Assembly: GCF_020740795.1 (NCBI RefSeq)
Contig: NC_067312.1
Location: forward strand, 10,589,460-10,653,459
Source of the DNA: Apus apus
Taxonomy: Eukaryota; Chordata; Aves; Apodiformes; Apodidae
Direction: 5' to 3'
Length of the DNA: 64,000 bases
Shown: positions 10,201-25,200 of the stretch, piece by piece
Layout: each line of letters begins with the position of its first letter
How positions within the stretch are numbered: the first letter of the stretch is position 1
The notes under the pieces: model-generated
What the model was told of the DNA's origin: nothing
What the model saw: the letters and a program-made list of their open reading frames with translations, nothing else
Databases searched by the model: none
Position numbers and translations under genes: made by a program

Positions 10201-13200
10201 TTCCAGGATATTATGCCATTTTACACATTAATGAGAATATCCTATGCTGGCAAGTCATACGTCTCAATTTTGCATGTTCTGCCTTTGTAGTTTGGATAAG
10301 TCTTTCCAAACCCATGTTGAATAGTAAGCATCAGTTTTTCAGAAGTTTAACTTACATGTTGATTGCTGAATATTAGTTTTTTCAGACGTGTCTGAGGAGC
10401 TCAATGATCTGTAGGTACATGTCCTCCTGCAAGCATACCCTTACACCTCAAAGTGTCATACTCTGCTTTCCTTGGATACTGTTTTCTAATCTCTCGGGAT
10501 GCATTCTTGATTAATTTTCTAATATTTGTCCTCAGCTTTATGAAACTAGCCCCCTCTGACGTGTCCCTTGTGTATTGCTAGGGATTGTCTTCAGAAAAGC
10601 TGTGTTGTATTTGATTTGATTGCAACTACTGCGGATAACTTTAAAATTATTTTTTTGTAAAAGTAAATAATAGTAGGGATCCAAAATAGTTCTTCTATTT
10701 AACACTTTTTGAGTTGGAATGCTCTTTACAAGTTGTAAAAGAATTGAAGAATTACTGGCAGGCACATGAACTCTCCCATGTTTCTTAATTTTATGCTCTT
10801 TACCTGTAGTTGATAGTTTAATGAAAAAATGCAAGTGAGGTTTACCTGGTGTATCACAAAAAGCTGAGATGCCAATGTCTTTCGCCAGGCTTTCAAACAA
10901 ATTCCTTAATGTCCTTTTAAGTTATTTTTCCTATTTTAACTTTGAATTTCAGTTGAATTAATTACGTTTCTAGCTAACAAATAACACATGGGGTACATGT
11001 GGTGTTAGCAACCTTTTCCTTCTTGTACAGAGTGGAGTGCAAGACCTGCTGTGACTATGGGGTTCGTCAAGTTAGATGATGAAAAGTTTTCAGCTGGTGA
11101 ATTATTTTGACTGGTGCTGGTTGAACTTCATGAACACTGTGTTATGGCATGGATTTGTACCCTGCTGTTGTGGAAAGAAATTGTAGCATGGTACTTGCTG
11201 TTTTGCTGTCTCTCTGACAGCTAGGTGAGGGCATCTAAAAAATGAAACACTGCCAGCTAATGATTGTGATTCAGTTTATGTTCCCTGTAGATCACAGCTC
11301 TCGAGTGTCCATGTATTCATCCTTTTATCAGATGAGTTGGGGTGGGATTGGGAAAGAACGGGAAGGGAGCTGGGTGCCTGCATTCAACATGGAAGTGTCT
11401 GTTTGAAGGCCTTCAATTTATGGAAGTCCTATACTGAGAGAAAATTAAATGGAGGTGGTGCCAGGCATATATATGTATCACTCAGCCCCTTTGCAGGATT
11501 TACTTCTGCTGGCCAGGCTTAAACTTGTAAAAGTGTTAACGTTGCTGAGCAGTGTTGCATGGCTTAGAAACTGTTGAAGAGATTAAAAATCCTGATTTTT
11601 GTTCCCTTCTTGCTTCTCTGTATTTCTGGAGTTGGGATATTTAGAAACATAAAGGTGTGATCTCAACAACCTTGTGCTGACCTCAGACCTCTGATCCTCT
11701 CATTACTACAGCTGAGCATCTCTTGTGAATGGAAAGTGAATTGGACTGGGATGACATGTCTGACAAGGAAGTGTCTTGTTTGAGATAATATCAAGCCTAA
11801 AATTGTTGGCAAGTCTTGGAAGAAGTTTGGCTTCCAGTCTTGACTGTGTGCCTTTAAGGAATATTGGTTTTAACCTTATTACCTAAAGCTCCTGTGACTT
11901 AACTGTCTTAATTCTTTACAGCTAAATGCTCTGCTAAACCGACGCCAGCATTTCCACCATGGAGTCTTAATTTTTAGGTATAAAATAACTGCAGAATTAT
12001 ACTTGGATATACTTGTATCGGATATTGGCACACTCAATGCTTTGTTTCTCAGCTCAGGGCAGTGTAGTAATACTCCATTTATGAAACATCATGAAAATAA
12101 AATTACATGCTAAAGAACTTCTTGGGTCATCCCTCTGTCCAGATGAAGTCTGCAACCTATAACCAACCTGCTGTTATCTTGGTTGGACACTCCTGAGGAA
12201 AGGAGTCTGGGTCTGGAGTTAGGTACAGTGGCCCATTAAACCCTTAATTCTTGTCAGCTTCTATGGCAGCACAGTGGTGCAGGCCATATGGCAAGGATGC
12301 AGGTGTGCTTTAATAAGGCATAGTGAACTGAGGAAGGGACTCCATCATCTGGAACCTGTTCTGGAGGATGATATAGGGTTGTTGTCCAAGGCCTGGGCTG
12401 GGTCATGGTTGGTTGGCTTGAGAACAGACAAGGGTTGTTGCTTGAACTTCTGTGATGTTGTAGCCAATCTCTCCTGTGTAGTCCTGCTGTCTGGCATTTT
12501 TTGTGACTTGGTGTTACCAGACATTCTCCTCAGCTCTACCAGGGCAGGCCTTGAGCTGAGGAGTATGGTGGGTAGTGATGACATGCACAGGGAACAAACC
12601 CCAGAGTCAGGGACTGATTTGAGGCCTCATGTGCTGCTGAAGGTGCACTGTGCTTCTAAACCTTCACAATGCATTTTCCTGGCCACCTGTTTTGACTTGC
12701 CATAATTTTTGGACTTGTCTTAGAGTTCTTATTTCTTGTGTCACTGGATAGATGATCAAGGCCAGACAGCTTTGTAAACTTCAAGCATGGGGAGCTTTAG
12801 TGTACTCTGCTGAGTATCAGTACCCTGAGTGTCAACAGAAGGTTACCATAAGGCAGTTTTTCAGCAAATTAATGACAAAACTGTTCAAAGACTGCTGTGC
12901 AAACTGAGTTCTCTCAGAGTGTAGTGAGATTTTTTTAAAATTGCTCTAAAATATGTTTTAAGGATATTTCAAAACACTTCCATATAGTCAGGAGGTGATA
13001 GAAAGGCTAGGCAAGAAGAAACTGAATCAAATTTCCCTTATGTTGTAAACTAAAAATTTTGGCTTAGCAAACACAGCAGTTTCCAAGAAATATATATGTA
13101 TGTATCGTAGAATAACAGAATGCCAGGTTGGAAGGGACCGCAAGGATCAGGGGGTCCAACCCTTCTGGGTACTGCTATAGTTTATATGAGGTGACTCAGC

Positions 13201-16200
13201 ACCCTGTCAGGCTGGGACTTAAAACTCTCCAATGTGGGGGAAATCTACCACTTCCCTTGGGAGAGTAGTCCAATGTTTGATTGTCCTCATGGTGAAAAAT
13301 TTAGCTGTTGTGTTCAATCGGAATCTCCCCAGGAGCAACTTGTGCCCATTACCCCTTGTCTTTTCCATGTGACTCCTTGTAAATAGGGAGTCACCATGTT
13401 CTTGGTAACCGCCCTTTAAGTGCTGGAATATTGGAATAAGGTCCCTCCGAAGCCTTCTTTTCTCCAGGCTGAACAAACCCAGTTTTCTCAGCCTTTCCTC
13501 ATATGGCATGTTCTCCAGTCCTCTGATCATGCTTTTGGCCCTCCTCTGGACCCTCTCCAGAATGTCCGCATCCGCTTTGTAGAGCAGGGACCAAAACTGA
13601 ACGCAATACTCCAGATGTGGTCTGACAAGCTTTGAGTAGAGTGAGATGATGAACTCTCCACTCATCTTGGTGTCATCAGCAAACTTCATCAGGGTACTCT
13701 TGATCCCAACATCCAGGTCTCTTATGAAGATGTTAAACAGCATTGGGCCCTGGGGGACCCCACTTACTTGTGACTTGGTAGCCAGTTTGAGGAGGAACTA
13801 TTTGCTATGCCCCCTGGGTATGGTCTGTCAGCCTAGACCCCACCCACCACACAGACCACTTGTCAAGGCCATAACAAGTCAGTTTCTCTAGGAGGAAGCT
13901 GTGGGGGATCTTATCAAAAGTCTTGGAGAAGTCCAGGTAGATGATGTCTACCGCTCACCCTGCATCAGCTGAGCAGATCACTTTGTTATAGAAGGTGATA
14001 AGGCGTGTCAAGCACGATTTGCCCCTGATAAATCCATGTTGGCTTTTCCCAGTCATGTGCTTCAGTTGACTTGTGACTGTCCCCAGGAGGATTTGTTCCA
14101 TATGAATATGTAGATATTTTAATTTCTAGAGAGAAACTCCTTAGAGACATGTTTCTTTCCTGAGGGCTTGCAGGAACCTCAAACCATGTTTTCAGGAAAT
14201 GTCGAGGGACTTCCAGACTTTCAGTACCTGTGGTGATTCACATATACTCATCACACAGTCTTCTGTTGCAACAACCACAATCCTTTGCAAGTGAAGTCCC
14301 TGTGGAGTATTATGGCTTCAGTCATATGCTGGAGATGTACAAACTGTTATTCTAGAAGTCTTTAGTAACTGTTATTTCCTGTAGGGCCAGGAGTACGGGA
14401 CGCTAGTTGAGATGATGCCAAGGTAGTTTATCAGCTTTGGATGAGGAAAGAATTTGACTGCTGAGTAAACTGCTACACACATTTTAGAAAATTATTTGCC
14501 CTGTTTTGTTCACCTTCCCAGTTTTATAAGTTATTCTTCATCATGAGGCATCTTTAAAGGAAAGCATTTGTTGTTCTTCAGAGTTTGAGATTGCCTTTAT
14601 TTTTGGATTTGGGACTTGTAATGCTACCAAAAGCATAATGCCATTTCATAGATAAAGTCTTGGTTTTTAATAAAATAAATTATTGTTATTTTCTCGTTCA
14701 AATGTTCCCCAGCCTTGAACTACTGATCTGATCCTAAAATTGTAGTATGTGACTTGAATTTGGCATACAACATGGATATGGATTGTTGGGGAGGGAAAAA
14801 TAGATGTGACATGGTAGTTTTATTTCAGCATTTCCTACCTGGTCTAACTTGTATGTGCAAGATTTTATTAGATTTTGACATATCAATTTAAGTAGATGGA
14901 GTCTGTGTATACTCCGTTTTAGTAGGAGGTTTTTTTTGAGGAGATTAACTGATTTGAAACTTTGTACTTAGAAGGCCAGAATGGATTGTTGTAATCATCT
15001 AATATGACTCTCTGTAGGACATAGTATTTTTTAGTATAACAACCTAGAGTTATCTATGACAAGGGGTCTTCTGTAGTTCTCAGCAGTTTTAGGTTCATTA
15101 TCAGCCTATGTGAGAAACTTAGGCTTTTTAGACTGAACTGGTTTTCTAGCTTAAGAATCACAACACCAGAAGTTTTGGGTTTCCATAGCTGGAAGCAGGG
15201 AGCTATTACAAAATTTTGTGCTCCCTGCCCCTCCAGTTATAAAGGATTGGGGAAAATGGAGTTTGGTGATGTCTGTTACTTGAGTAGAGGTACTTGGCTG
15301 TTGTATTATGACTTATCTTACTGCCATGATTAGTGTTTACATAATTTTCTATGCTTAAAGAGTAATGGGAGTCATGCCATGATCTATTGGATTGCTGTGT
15401 TAAATCAGTGTTTTGTTTCACTTTGGTCAAGTGGGAAGAGTGTGGTTTAGCAGAGCTCTACCAACAAACCTTTCAGTTCTATTGTAAACTTGAGGTTGAT
15501 GTTTCCATTCTGTATATATTTGACACTTCAGTAAAACGTGTAGAAATATTCTTGGGCTTTATTGGAGCAGAGCAGCACATGACAGAAGTATGAATATGTA
15601 GGAGTAAACTCTATGCCCACTTAGTATTGTTTTTTCACAGAGAGCATCTGGAAGGAGCTGGTGTTGAAGATGAAATAGGGATTACCTGATCCTGAAATGA
15701 CAAGTGATACAGTTAAATAAAGTAAATCACAGAATGGTAGGGGTTGGAAGGGACCTCTGGAGATCATTGAGTCCAACCTCTGTGGCCTAGCAGGACCACC
15801 ACAGAATCTAGGACAGGTCACACAGAAATGTGTCCAGACAGGTCTTGAAATTCTCCAGAGAACGAGACTCCACAACCCCTCCCTGCAGCCTGTTCCAGTG
15901 CTCCATAACCCTTAAAGAAGTTTTTCCTCACGTTGAGGTAGAACTTCCTGTGTTGTAGTTTGCGTCCATTGCCCCTAGTCCTACCACAGAGTATGACTGA
16001 AAAGAGACTGGCCTCTCCTTCTTGACACCCACCCTTCAGATATGTATTTACATTAATAAGATTCCCTCTCAGTCTTCTCTTCTCCATGGCAAAAGGCATT
16101 TTAATTAGTCATTTTGCATTTGTCTGTAAGAGGTGCAAACACATTAGTGTTATAAAGCAAAGTGAGGAGCTTGGGATGACAGTGGTGGGAAGGGTACTGT

Positions 16201-19200
16201 TGGTGTAGGACTCAGAACTAGCTCTCATAGGGTTAGCAGGAGCCACAGGGAGTGGAGGTTAGGAGGGGAACAGGGAAGTTGGAGGGGATGCCCTGCTTTG
16301 GAATGAGAGGAATAAAGGTGACTGGGAAAATTCCACTGTGTGTTGGTAATGCAACATTTTAAAGCAGCATTAGTGTGGATAAAAGAGAAACCAGCTGAGC
16401 TGAAATTGCTTTGGAAGAGCTGATAAGAGATTTTGTTGTGGTAGTGCAAGAGATCTACTGCACGTAGTCCAGGATTTAAATGTGGGTAGAAATATCATAA
16501 TATGGTGAGACAGAAGTATTTTTGGGTATTGTCACTGTGAGAGACTGATTCCCCACAACAGAGAAGGAATGATGTTGGTAATGGCTGGGTACCGAGAGCT
16601 GGGTTATCTGGCAGTTTTGTCATCAGATAATGCCTGAAGCTGTAAAATTGATAAAGTTAACTGTAGATGGAGCTTTAAGAAACACAGAATGTGCTTCAGG
16701 AAAGCTGGACATAGAAGTGAACTTGGTTTGAGTGACTGCAACTTAATCTAGGTTAAATTAAACAGATAAACCTGTAGACCAGCAACTGTTGAGCCTCAAG
16801 AAGCTTTTTGGTGAAGTGAGGGGCTGGGATACAGAGAAGGGCATGAAATTCAGTGAAGCTACAGGTGTAAATATTAACATCTCGAATAACAAGAAAAGGC
16901 TCCACCTAGGAAATGATCCCAGAGCTGGTGATTCACCTGATCCTTACGTCAGGATATGGTGAGCAAACACAGAACCTCTGAGAGGTGTGGGCAAAAAATC
17001 AGTTTGTAAAGGGAGGTGTATCTTCAGGATCAGAAAGCCAAGAGCTAAGGCAGGGGCTTCCACCTCCGCAGGCAAGGTGACGTCTTGCAAAGGGTATTAG
17101 AACAGATAACAGAAGGTGCTTTGGTCACATGAGAAGGAGGAACAGCCAATCTCACAAAGGAGGGAATTGAACTGTGGTGCATAGATACAGAGAGTTGTGT
17201 AAAGATGAGCTGGGTATGATCCCTGAACTTTAGGAATTTTCTCTTATGAAAATGACCTGGAAAATGACACACACACACACACACACATGCGGTGGGAGCA
17301 GAACTTTTAGCACATTGAATTTGAGTCTAGTAATCTGTAGCCCAGAGTGCTGAAACTTACAACACCTAAAATCTGTACTCTATTAACTACTGCTGTAAGC
17401 AAGCAGTGGCATCACCTAACTGGAGAAGAAGAGAGGTGGTTTCTGTGGGTTGATAGGAAGACAAGGAGATGAGTGATAAATGTGGGCAAGTAATTCATGG
17501 GTCTTGACTTCAGAAGCAGGCAAGGCTGTGGTCATAAGTAAGGTTTAAAATAAACTTTAAAGAGAGCATAATAAAAACTTTCTTGATATATGGAAGTGGC
17601 ATGAAGGGTCATCACTTATAAAATGTGGTGTGGGTTTATGAGAGGAATATTGCAATAGGCTAACCTCTTGTTTCTAGATGAAAGCATGCATCTGCTTGGA
17701 CTTTTATAATATCTCACAAACCACCATAGTAGACATTTTTAAAGAAAATTGGAATTGGCAGAAGAAAATTAAAGTGCATAAGGAACTGTCTGTAGCAGAA
17801 CCAGTAACGTTTTGAAGACAGGCTCTGCTGGTTTGGTGGGTTTTTTGGTAGAGGGGTTGGCTCTTGGAAGAAGCTGAGAAGCTCCCCCAGCTCCAAAACC
17901 AGGAGCCAAGGAGCCATTCGAGGGACACTGGATGCACCTCTGCGATTAACATATGAAAGACTTAGTTGAGCAGATCGAGCAGTTAGAAAAGAGCTGAGCT
18001 GCAGAGGCAGAGCGGTTCCCGTGCTTGGTGAGGAAGAAGGGGAAGAAGGTGCCCAAGCCAAGGTTTTCTTGCAACCCATGGTGAGATGGCAGCTGTCCCC
18101 CTGCATTCCTGGAGGAATGTGGTGGATCATTCCCTAAAGGCACCAGGAGGGGTTACTGTGGGTTTGCTGCCAGTGGACTTGCATTATGCAGCTGTGGAAG
18201 ACCTCACAGCAGAAGTGACTGTTCCCGAAGCAGCCCATGACTCTGTGGGAAGCCCAGGCTGGAGCAGCTCCAGACCTCGTGGGAAGAACTCGTGAAGGAG
18301 AGGTTCATGGAGGACTCTCTCCCATGGGAGGGACCCTATGGGGAAGCAGGGGAGAACTGTAAGGAATCCTTCTTCATGAGGTAGAAGGAGTGTCAAGATC
18401 CACCAGCCTGTGAACTGACTCTAAAACCCATCCATCCCATTCCCCTGTGCTGCTGGGGGGAGGGAGGGAGAGAAACTGGCAACAGTGATCTGGGCCCAGG
18501 AAGAAGGGAGGGGTGGGATAAAATGTGTAAGCCCTGCTGTTTGTGTTGTCTGTGTGCATCTAATTAGTGTGAAATTAAATTATTATTTTTCTCCAAGTTG
18601 AGTCTGTTTTGCCTGGGACCTGAATTGATGAAGAACCCTCCTTGTCCTTTGTGTCGACCCATGAGCTTCTAGTTGGGTTTGTCCTCCCCATCCCAGTGTG
18701 TGTGTGTGTGTCTGTGTGTGGAAGGAGGTAGAGTAAGTGGCCACAGGGCTGATTCCTTGTTGTTGGATTAGGCCTAAACTGTGACACTGGTGGGAGAAGC
18801 AGATAGATTCCAGTTGTGGTGTGGCAAGAAAAGTGGGAATGTGTGTGTCAAGAGTTGTTTTTAAGACAAATCCTAATGGCATAATAATTTGGAGCATATA
18901 TGAATATAACGTATGATGGATTCAATGACCCTGAGGACAGTGATAAAGAAAACATGTTCGTATTATGTAGAAGAGCTGTGCACTTTAAGGCAAATGACAA
19001 GGATTTCTGAAAAATGCAAAGCCTGGCAAAAGGAGAGGTGCTGGGGAGTCCTTGTGACTTGGCATTGTGGTGTCAACCAGTATAGAGGTGATACCTGTGT
19101 GTGCTGGGGAAGGCATTCCTGGCAGAGAGGGAAGGACAAAGGCATGGGTAATTTGTCCTTGTATGCCTTGACCTACTCTGGCTGACCTGTTCAGGAAAGA

Positions 19201-22200
19201 TGAACTTGGGTAGGACTAAACGAAGCAAGTGAAAGAAAACCTTGACTGACTCTTTGTTTCAGTCTTTATGGTGAGAAGACTTAGGAGACTGTGTCTTCTA
19301 CCTGATAAGCGAACTGATGGAATCTCTGACTTCTGTCCATTAAAAACATCGGGAAAATAAACACAGAGTGAGGATAAACATAAAAGTAGATGATAGTGTT
19401 GACATAAGATGAAGAAGGTATAAGCATGCCATTAATTAAAAGTGAATTCTGGGAGTCAAGAATGATTCTGAATGGTGTGTTAAAGGTGGTTGGAGAACCA
19501 ACACTAGAGTTGGTGACCCCAGAGGGCACATCCCATCTTACGATCCTCAGAGCACTAACTTCCTTAAGATGAGAATTACTGCTCTGACAACTACTTGCTA
19601 TAGACAAACTGTATATTAAGGTAAAATTTGGATGTAGCATCTTGCTTAGTTATAAATTTTAATAATGAAAAAGCTACATGTGAGGGAACTAGCTCACACT
19701 CAATTGTTACCTAAGGCTGTTTATTTTAGTTAATGATTTTGATTCTGAAGACATTCAGCCAGATGGAATTTCGCTTTCTTTTTTATGAAGGCCCAAGTGC
19801 AGACAGACAGCATGGGTTTCAGGAGAACAGCATAATCCTTGTCACAACACCTGGTTGTGGTTCAGCTTTTTGCATACATGCTGTGTCAAAACAAAAGTAC
19901 TGTCAGGTGAATGCTGATGTGTTCGGGAGACACAGCTCCTGCAGATTCTGTAAAGCTGCCAAGGGAAGCAGCCATGCTGTTGCTCTTCTGAGGTGGAGTT
20001 AAAAGCACCTGCTTGCTTGGGTATCCGTCTTTAGGCTGAATTTTATAAAACACATTCTTGTCTTTACCAACTTAAAAACCAAACAACCCCAGACCAGCCT
20101 TTTCAGGTTCCTAGTAGGGGAGTACTGTAAGTGATTGATGTTCCAGGGCCCGAATTTAAAACAAAACAAAAAAGCAAAAAAGCTGGTACATGTCTAACTG
20201 TTCTACTTCTTTTAGTCTTTCTTAACTCTTATAGTCAGCGTATTTCTTTTTCCCAGATATTAATATTTTCTCAGGTTTGTGAACTCAAGCAAGTTAATAA
20301 TTAAGTAATACATATTCATGTTTTCATTAAAACTGTTCCTGCTTCATTACTTGGTACCTGAAAACACAGGTGCTGTTTTTCGTGGGAGTTTATAATTTGG
20401 TGTAGTATGGTGGGATGTTTTTGCTTTAAAAACGAAGTTACTGAATCCACCACAAATGTGCTGTTAATTTATTTTTTTTGTTTCTGTTTTGGTGAACATG
20501 CTAGACTTCTGAAACTAAGCAATAATTTTTGTGTCTGGTTTTTACCTCTGTGTCTTTCAGGGCAAGCTTGTGCTCAGTCCTGCTTGACAAGTAACTGTGT
20601 TCCAGTTGGTTGCTTGCCTGCAATCCTGTAACTTAAATCGAAACTACCAGAAAACATTCCAAGTCTGTGATTAGGTGGTAACCACTTCTGGTGTGGTTAG
20701 TCAGCAACTCCTGTTCCAGGGTGCATCTCGTTTAAACTAAATCTGAACAGGGAGCGTAGAAACCTGAGTCATTCGGGAGATTATACAGGTGACTTCAGTG
20801 CTTTAGTTGCCTGGGGGAAGAGCCCCACGCCAGCCAAAAGGAAAGCGCACAAATTGTTTTACTCTAGCTGTAATTTATGCTTTTTCTTCTTTGTATTGGA
20901 GTACCTGTGTCTTCTAGCAGCTGCTACCTCACTGTGATCAGGCTGTGTGATTTGACATAGTAACTCTGGCAAGATTCTGCTCATTTAAGTGAACTTTATC
21001 TGTGTGTACAATGTCTGAACAGCAGAACAGCAGCTGCTTGTGCTTTGTGTCTTGGAAAAAATGATTCTTTAAAGAGATGTACTTTATTTTCAAAATAAAA
21101 ATTAAAAAACCCTTCAACTTGTCCATCCTGGTTTCTGAATTAGTTTTAAGTTTTTCAGGGCTTGTTTTTTGTGGTTTTTTGTTTGTTTGGTTTTTAATTA
21201 TTCTTTAATTTTTGCTCTTTGGCACCTTTTGCTGTTGCAATGAAGCTTTTCTTATAAGCTAATTGAACTATGTGTTTGTCAGCAAAGACAGTTTATCAAT
21301 TCAGACTGTCTCCTGGCAGACTTAATACATTATCTGTCTGTCTCTTTTCCTGCCTTCTGGTGCAAGGTTATGGCTTTCATTATGCTTATTTCCTTAGTCT
21401 TTGACGGCTGGGGGTATATATGAGCTGAAGTCTGGTTTCTGTAAAATTAAGTGTTGTGGGTTATGTTCCCTTATCCAAGTAAGACATTTCCAATAATTTA
21501 AAATAATGTATTCTGAACCTTACAGAGCTTGAAAGAAGAGTAATTTGGTAATTTTTGCCACTCAAAATTGGAAGCCTCCTTTATTCTTTTCCCAGTAGTA
21601 TTTATCTTCTATGTCTAAAAGTTCTGAAAGATTTGATGGATTATTTTGTGTGTGTTTTGGTGTTGTTTTTTTGTTTTGTGTGGGTTTTTTTGTACTGATG
21701 AGGCACAGATTCAGGAGGGATATTGTCTCTTACCATAAAGCTGTGCAAAGTTCAGGAGAAATCTGTAATCTGCAGGAAACACCTTGAAGCAAAGTGACTA
21801 AAGCACAGTCTAACAGAATTCATGTTTTGAAGGAGTCAAAACCACAGTAGCTTGCTACAGAACATTGCATCCAAGCTACTTTTAAACCAATAAAATAAAA
21901 TAAAGACTATTGGGCTATTGGAGAGAAGAGGCAGCTTGGATTACAGTTCAGTTCACCTCTTGGTTGCGGAACCAGGTCGCCTGACGGAGTTGTCCGTGTT
22001 GCCAGCGTCAGGAGGATTAACCTCTCATAATCTCTGTGATTTGAATAAGCGATTTTGTTCCTGTCCTCACTGCTCAGTTCAAAGCAGCTGCTGAGCAGAA
22101 ACTTCAGTGAATCTTCAGCACTGTGGCTCTGTTGGTCAGCCAAAAACTGAAGAAATGGATGCTTGAGGTTATCTCCTAGCTGTGCTTTTAGCAGCTGATT

Positions 22201-25200
22201 TGGTGTTTGGATGCTAAGTGTATATAGGTTGAGCTGTGCTGCAGAATCAGGGAAGTTGGCCTCATCCTGTGTTGTCTTTTTGTCTGATAGGTGTTTTGTT
22301 ACACAAATACTATCAAATGAATATCCATCACCGCGCTCTGCTTCCCCACCTCTCCCTCAAAAAGCAAACTTTTGACAAAGGAATCATCTCTTGGATTGTA
22401 GGCACAACACAACAACACTTAAGTGTGCTTTTGTTTTTCCAATTCTCAAGAAAAATGTGTCTGATCAAGACCAATCAGTCAGGGGATGTGCTCACCAGGC
22501 TGCGCTAGGTTAGGCCAAAGCTAGGAGGGATCACTCAGTCAACTAGTGCATGTAAGTCTACCCCTGAGGAATGGTGGTGATAGTCATAAGGGACTATATT
22601 CTGCTTATAGCCCTACAAAGTTTGAAGAAGGGAGTTTCTTTTGTGTAGTCTGGATTTGGGGAGGTAATTCATTTTAGTTTTTGAAAAACCTGAGGCTGTA
22701 TTTCCTGTGTCAAACAGGTAGCAAAGCATCTTGCTTCTCTTTATGGGTGATTGTCTCTTTCTTCTTAGTAGAGAGTGATACAGGTTTGCTTTGTTGCCTT
22801 TTTATTTTTAAATAACTGATACTACTGGTAAGTTACAGCAAAGATGTGTAACGAAGAGGCTAAATTGTGAAGTGAGGTCTCTTGATTCATGTGTTCCCTA
22901 TTGATGTGGAGGACATACTAAAGTGGAATTCACCTGAAATTACCTCTTGGCACCCTCGAGTATTGTTTATATTGGGAATGGAGGAGACCTGGTGGTAGAA
23001 CCGACTGTGTGCAACTCTACATCCCAAAATGTCACCATGAGCCTAGAAGCTGGGCAGCTGGGAGAATATTAATTTATAGGGTAGGTACTGCTGTGTCGCC
23101 ATGTCATGGTTTTTCCTTGGAGGCTTCTGGGTGTCTGTATGGACAACATTATCAGGCTAAACAGGCTTGTTCTGCAGGCCTTCCTATCATGATAGGAGTT
23201 TTCTTTGTCAGCTGTGTGTGGCCATAGGAGTTAGTGCAAACTCCTTCTAAAGGCATGCAAAAAGCTCCTTGGTCTGCAGGGCAGGAGACACCTGTTTTGA
23301 GACCCATGTGCAAGACTCCACTGATGTCAAGTGGTTCTTGGGGAATTCCAGCAGCCAGTTTGAGCAGTGGGACTGTTGGACTCATTCTAACAACTGACAC
23401 AACTGATGTTTTGAGAACACTATAAATTACAAACCTGACTGGCTTTGTCATGGTGCTAGTGGGAGGAGAAGCAGAAACCACAAAGCAAACATCTGTGAGA
23501 TGGCAAAAAAAGTCTCTGCAGAGTATCATATGTAAGTACTCTTGTATGACTTGGTTGCAGTTCTGTATGGAGAAACAGGGTGGAAGAACTGACACTTCAG
23601 GATCTTTCCTTGAGGAACATCACCATGCCAGGATAGCTTGAGTGCTGCATGAGGGCTTCACTAACCTGGGCCTTTGAGTAGCAAATGGATGTTGAAGTGA
23701 CAGCTAGGAGTGAAGTTAGATTTTGGGTAGATGCTGACATGTCTTTGGGAGTGTTGTGAAGAGGCAAAGCACAATTCTAAAGAAGCAGCTGAGTGTGCTG
23801 GTTCTTGCCTGCTAGAATTAACTTGTTAGTTTGCATTGAGATCATGATTATTGGCAGGTAAGTTGAAGAGGTAAGTAATGAGGAAAAGGGCTCTCTGGAG
23901 AGCAGCACACGGGCTTGGAATATTTTTGAGGCACTTTGTATTCCAGCACAGGCTGTGGGAGTCTTGAGAATTGAAGCTAATACTTTCTGCACAGCCTTTA
24001 AGGGTAGTAGTGAGATGTGTTTCTAGAGGGAAAATTTGTCTGTGAACTGACGGGCTGACATTCCAGCAAGTCCCAAAGCTGGCAGAAGTTGGTTTCTGAT
24101 TCTCAATTTGTTCTAGTTACCTGAAAGGGGGCTTGAGCTCAGCAGGTTGATCTGCTTTGTGTTGGCTGAGGAAGTCTGCTGAGACTGCCTGCCTGCCAGC
24201 TGAGTAGTAGGACCATGCAGGCAGGAGAAGGATGGTTAGGTAGCCCCATAGTCTGGAAGAGTGTCTGCACTGATGTGTCCCACCTGGCATTGGGAATTCC
24301 AGCGTCTTATGTTCCACTCCTCTCCTCAAAATGCCACATCCTTCTCTTCTGTGCAGCGTTTAGCCACACAAGCTGCCTGGAAGTAGATTTTTGTGCACTT
24401 TTTCTGTTTCCAAGTGTATTTAATGTAAAACTGGAAAATACTTGATGGGCTGTTGGCACTCGGGTCACTGGCAGTCTCAGGACGCTGTGAACTTCCAGGC
24501 TTGCATGTTCCTACTTTCTCTACTGCTTCCCAGCATCTGTTTCCAGCTTTTTTAGATGTATGGTTCGAATTTGCCTTTTTTTTTTTTTTTCCCCAGACAG
24601 AAGAAGCAATATGGTCAAGCTTCTTTCAGCTGCTGCTTATCTGAAATCAATTGAATGCTTCCTGCTGCCTTTCAGGAAGCTTTTTCTAGGATCAGCTATA
24701 AGTAAATTTCTTGCAGCTTCCTTACTGCAAAAAAGACATTTCTCTAAGTGCTAATGCTTAGTGTAACAGTGATTTGAGCTGTGGTTTACAAAATAATTTG
24801 ACAATGTTTTAAGCATTTTATTGGTAAGATCTCCTGAGGCTTTTTGGATAAAATGATCTGCATGTTTTAAAATCCTTTCGTGCTACCTAATGGGCATGGA
24901 ATATTGATTGTATTTTGCCAGTGTAAATCCTGTTCTGTGATAGCTTTTCAGTAAAATCAACATATCCATGCAGAATTTCAGAGATCAGGGGAGTTCTGGA
25001 TTTTGGGACCTGCTGTTGTGTGCATTTCCTCCCTCTCTGTGAAAAATGTCCTGTCCTACTTGTTCTGTTTCAAACTGTTTTCAAACCAGCAAATAACAGC
25101 ATAGCTTTGCTGCCTGATAGTATTTTCCAGAGGAGTACTGGTGTAAGGATCCTGCAAGAACAATCTGATGCCTGCTGTGACTTCAGGAAAGGAACCAGTT

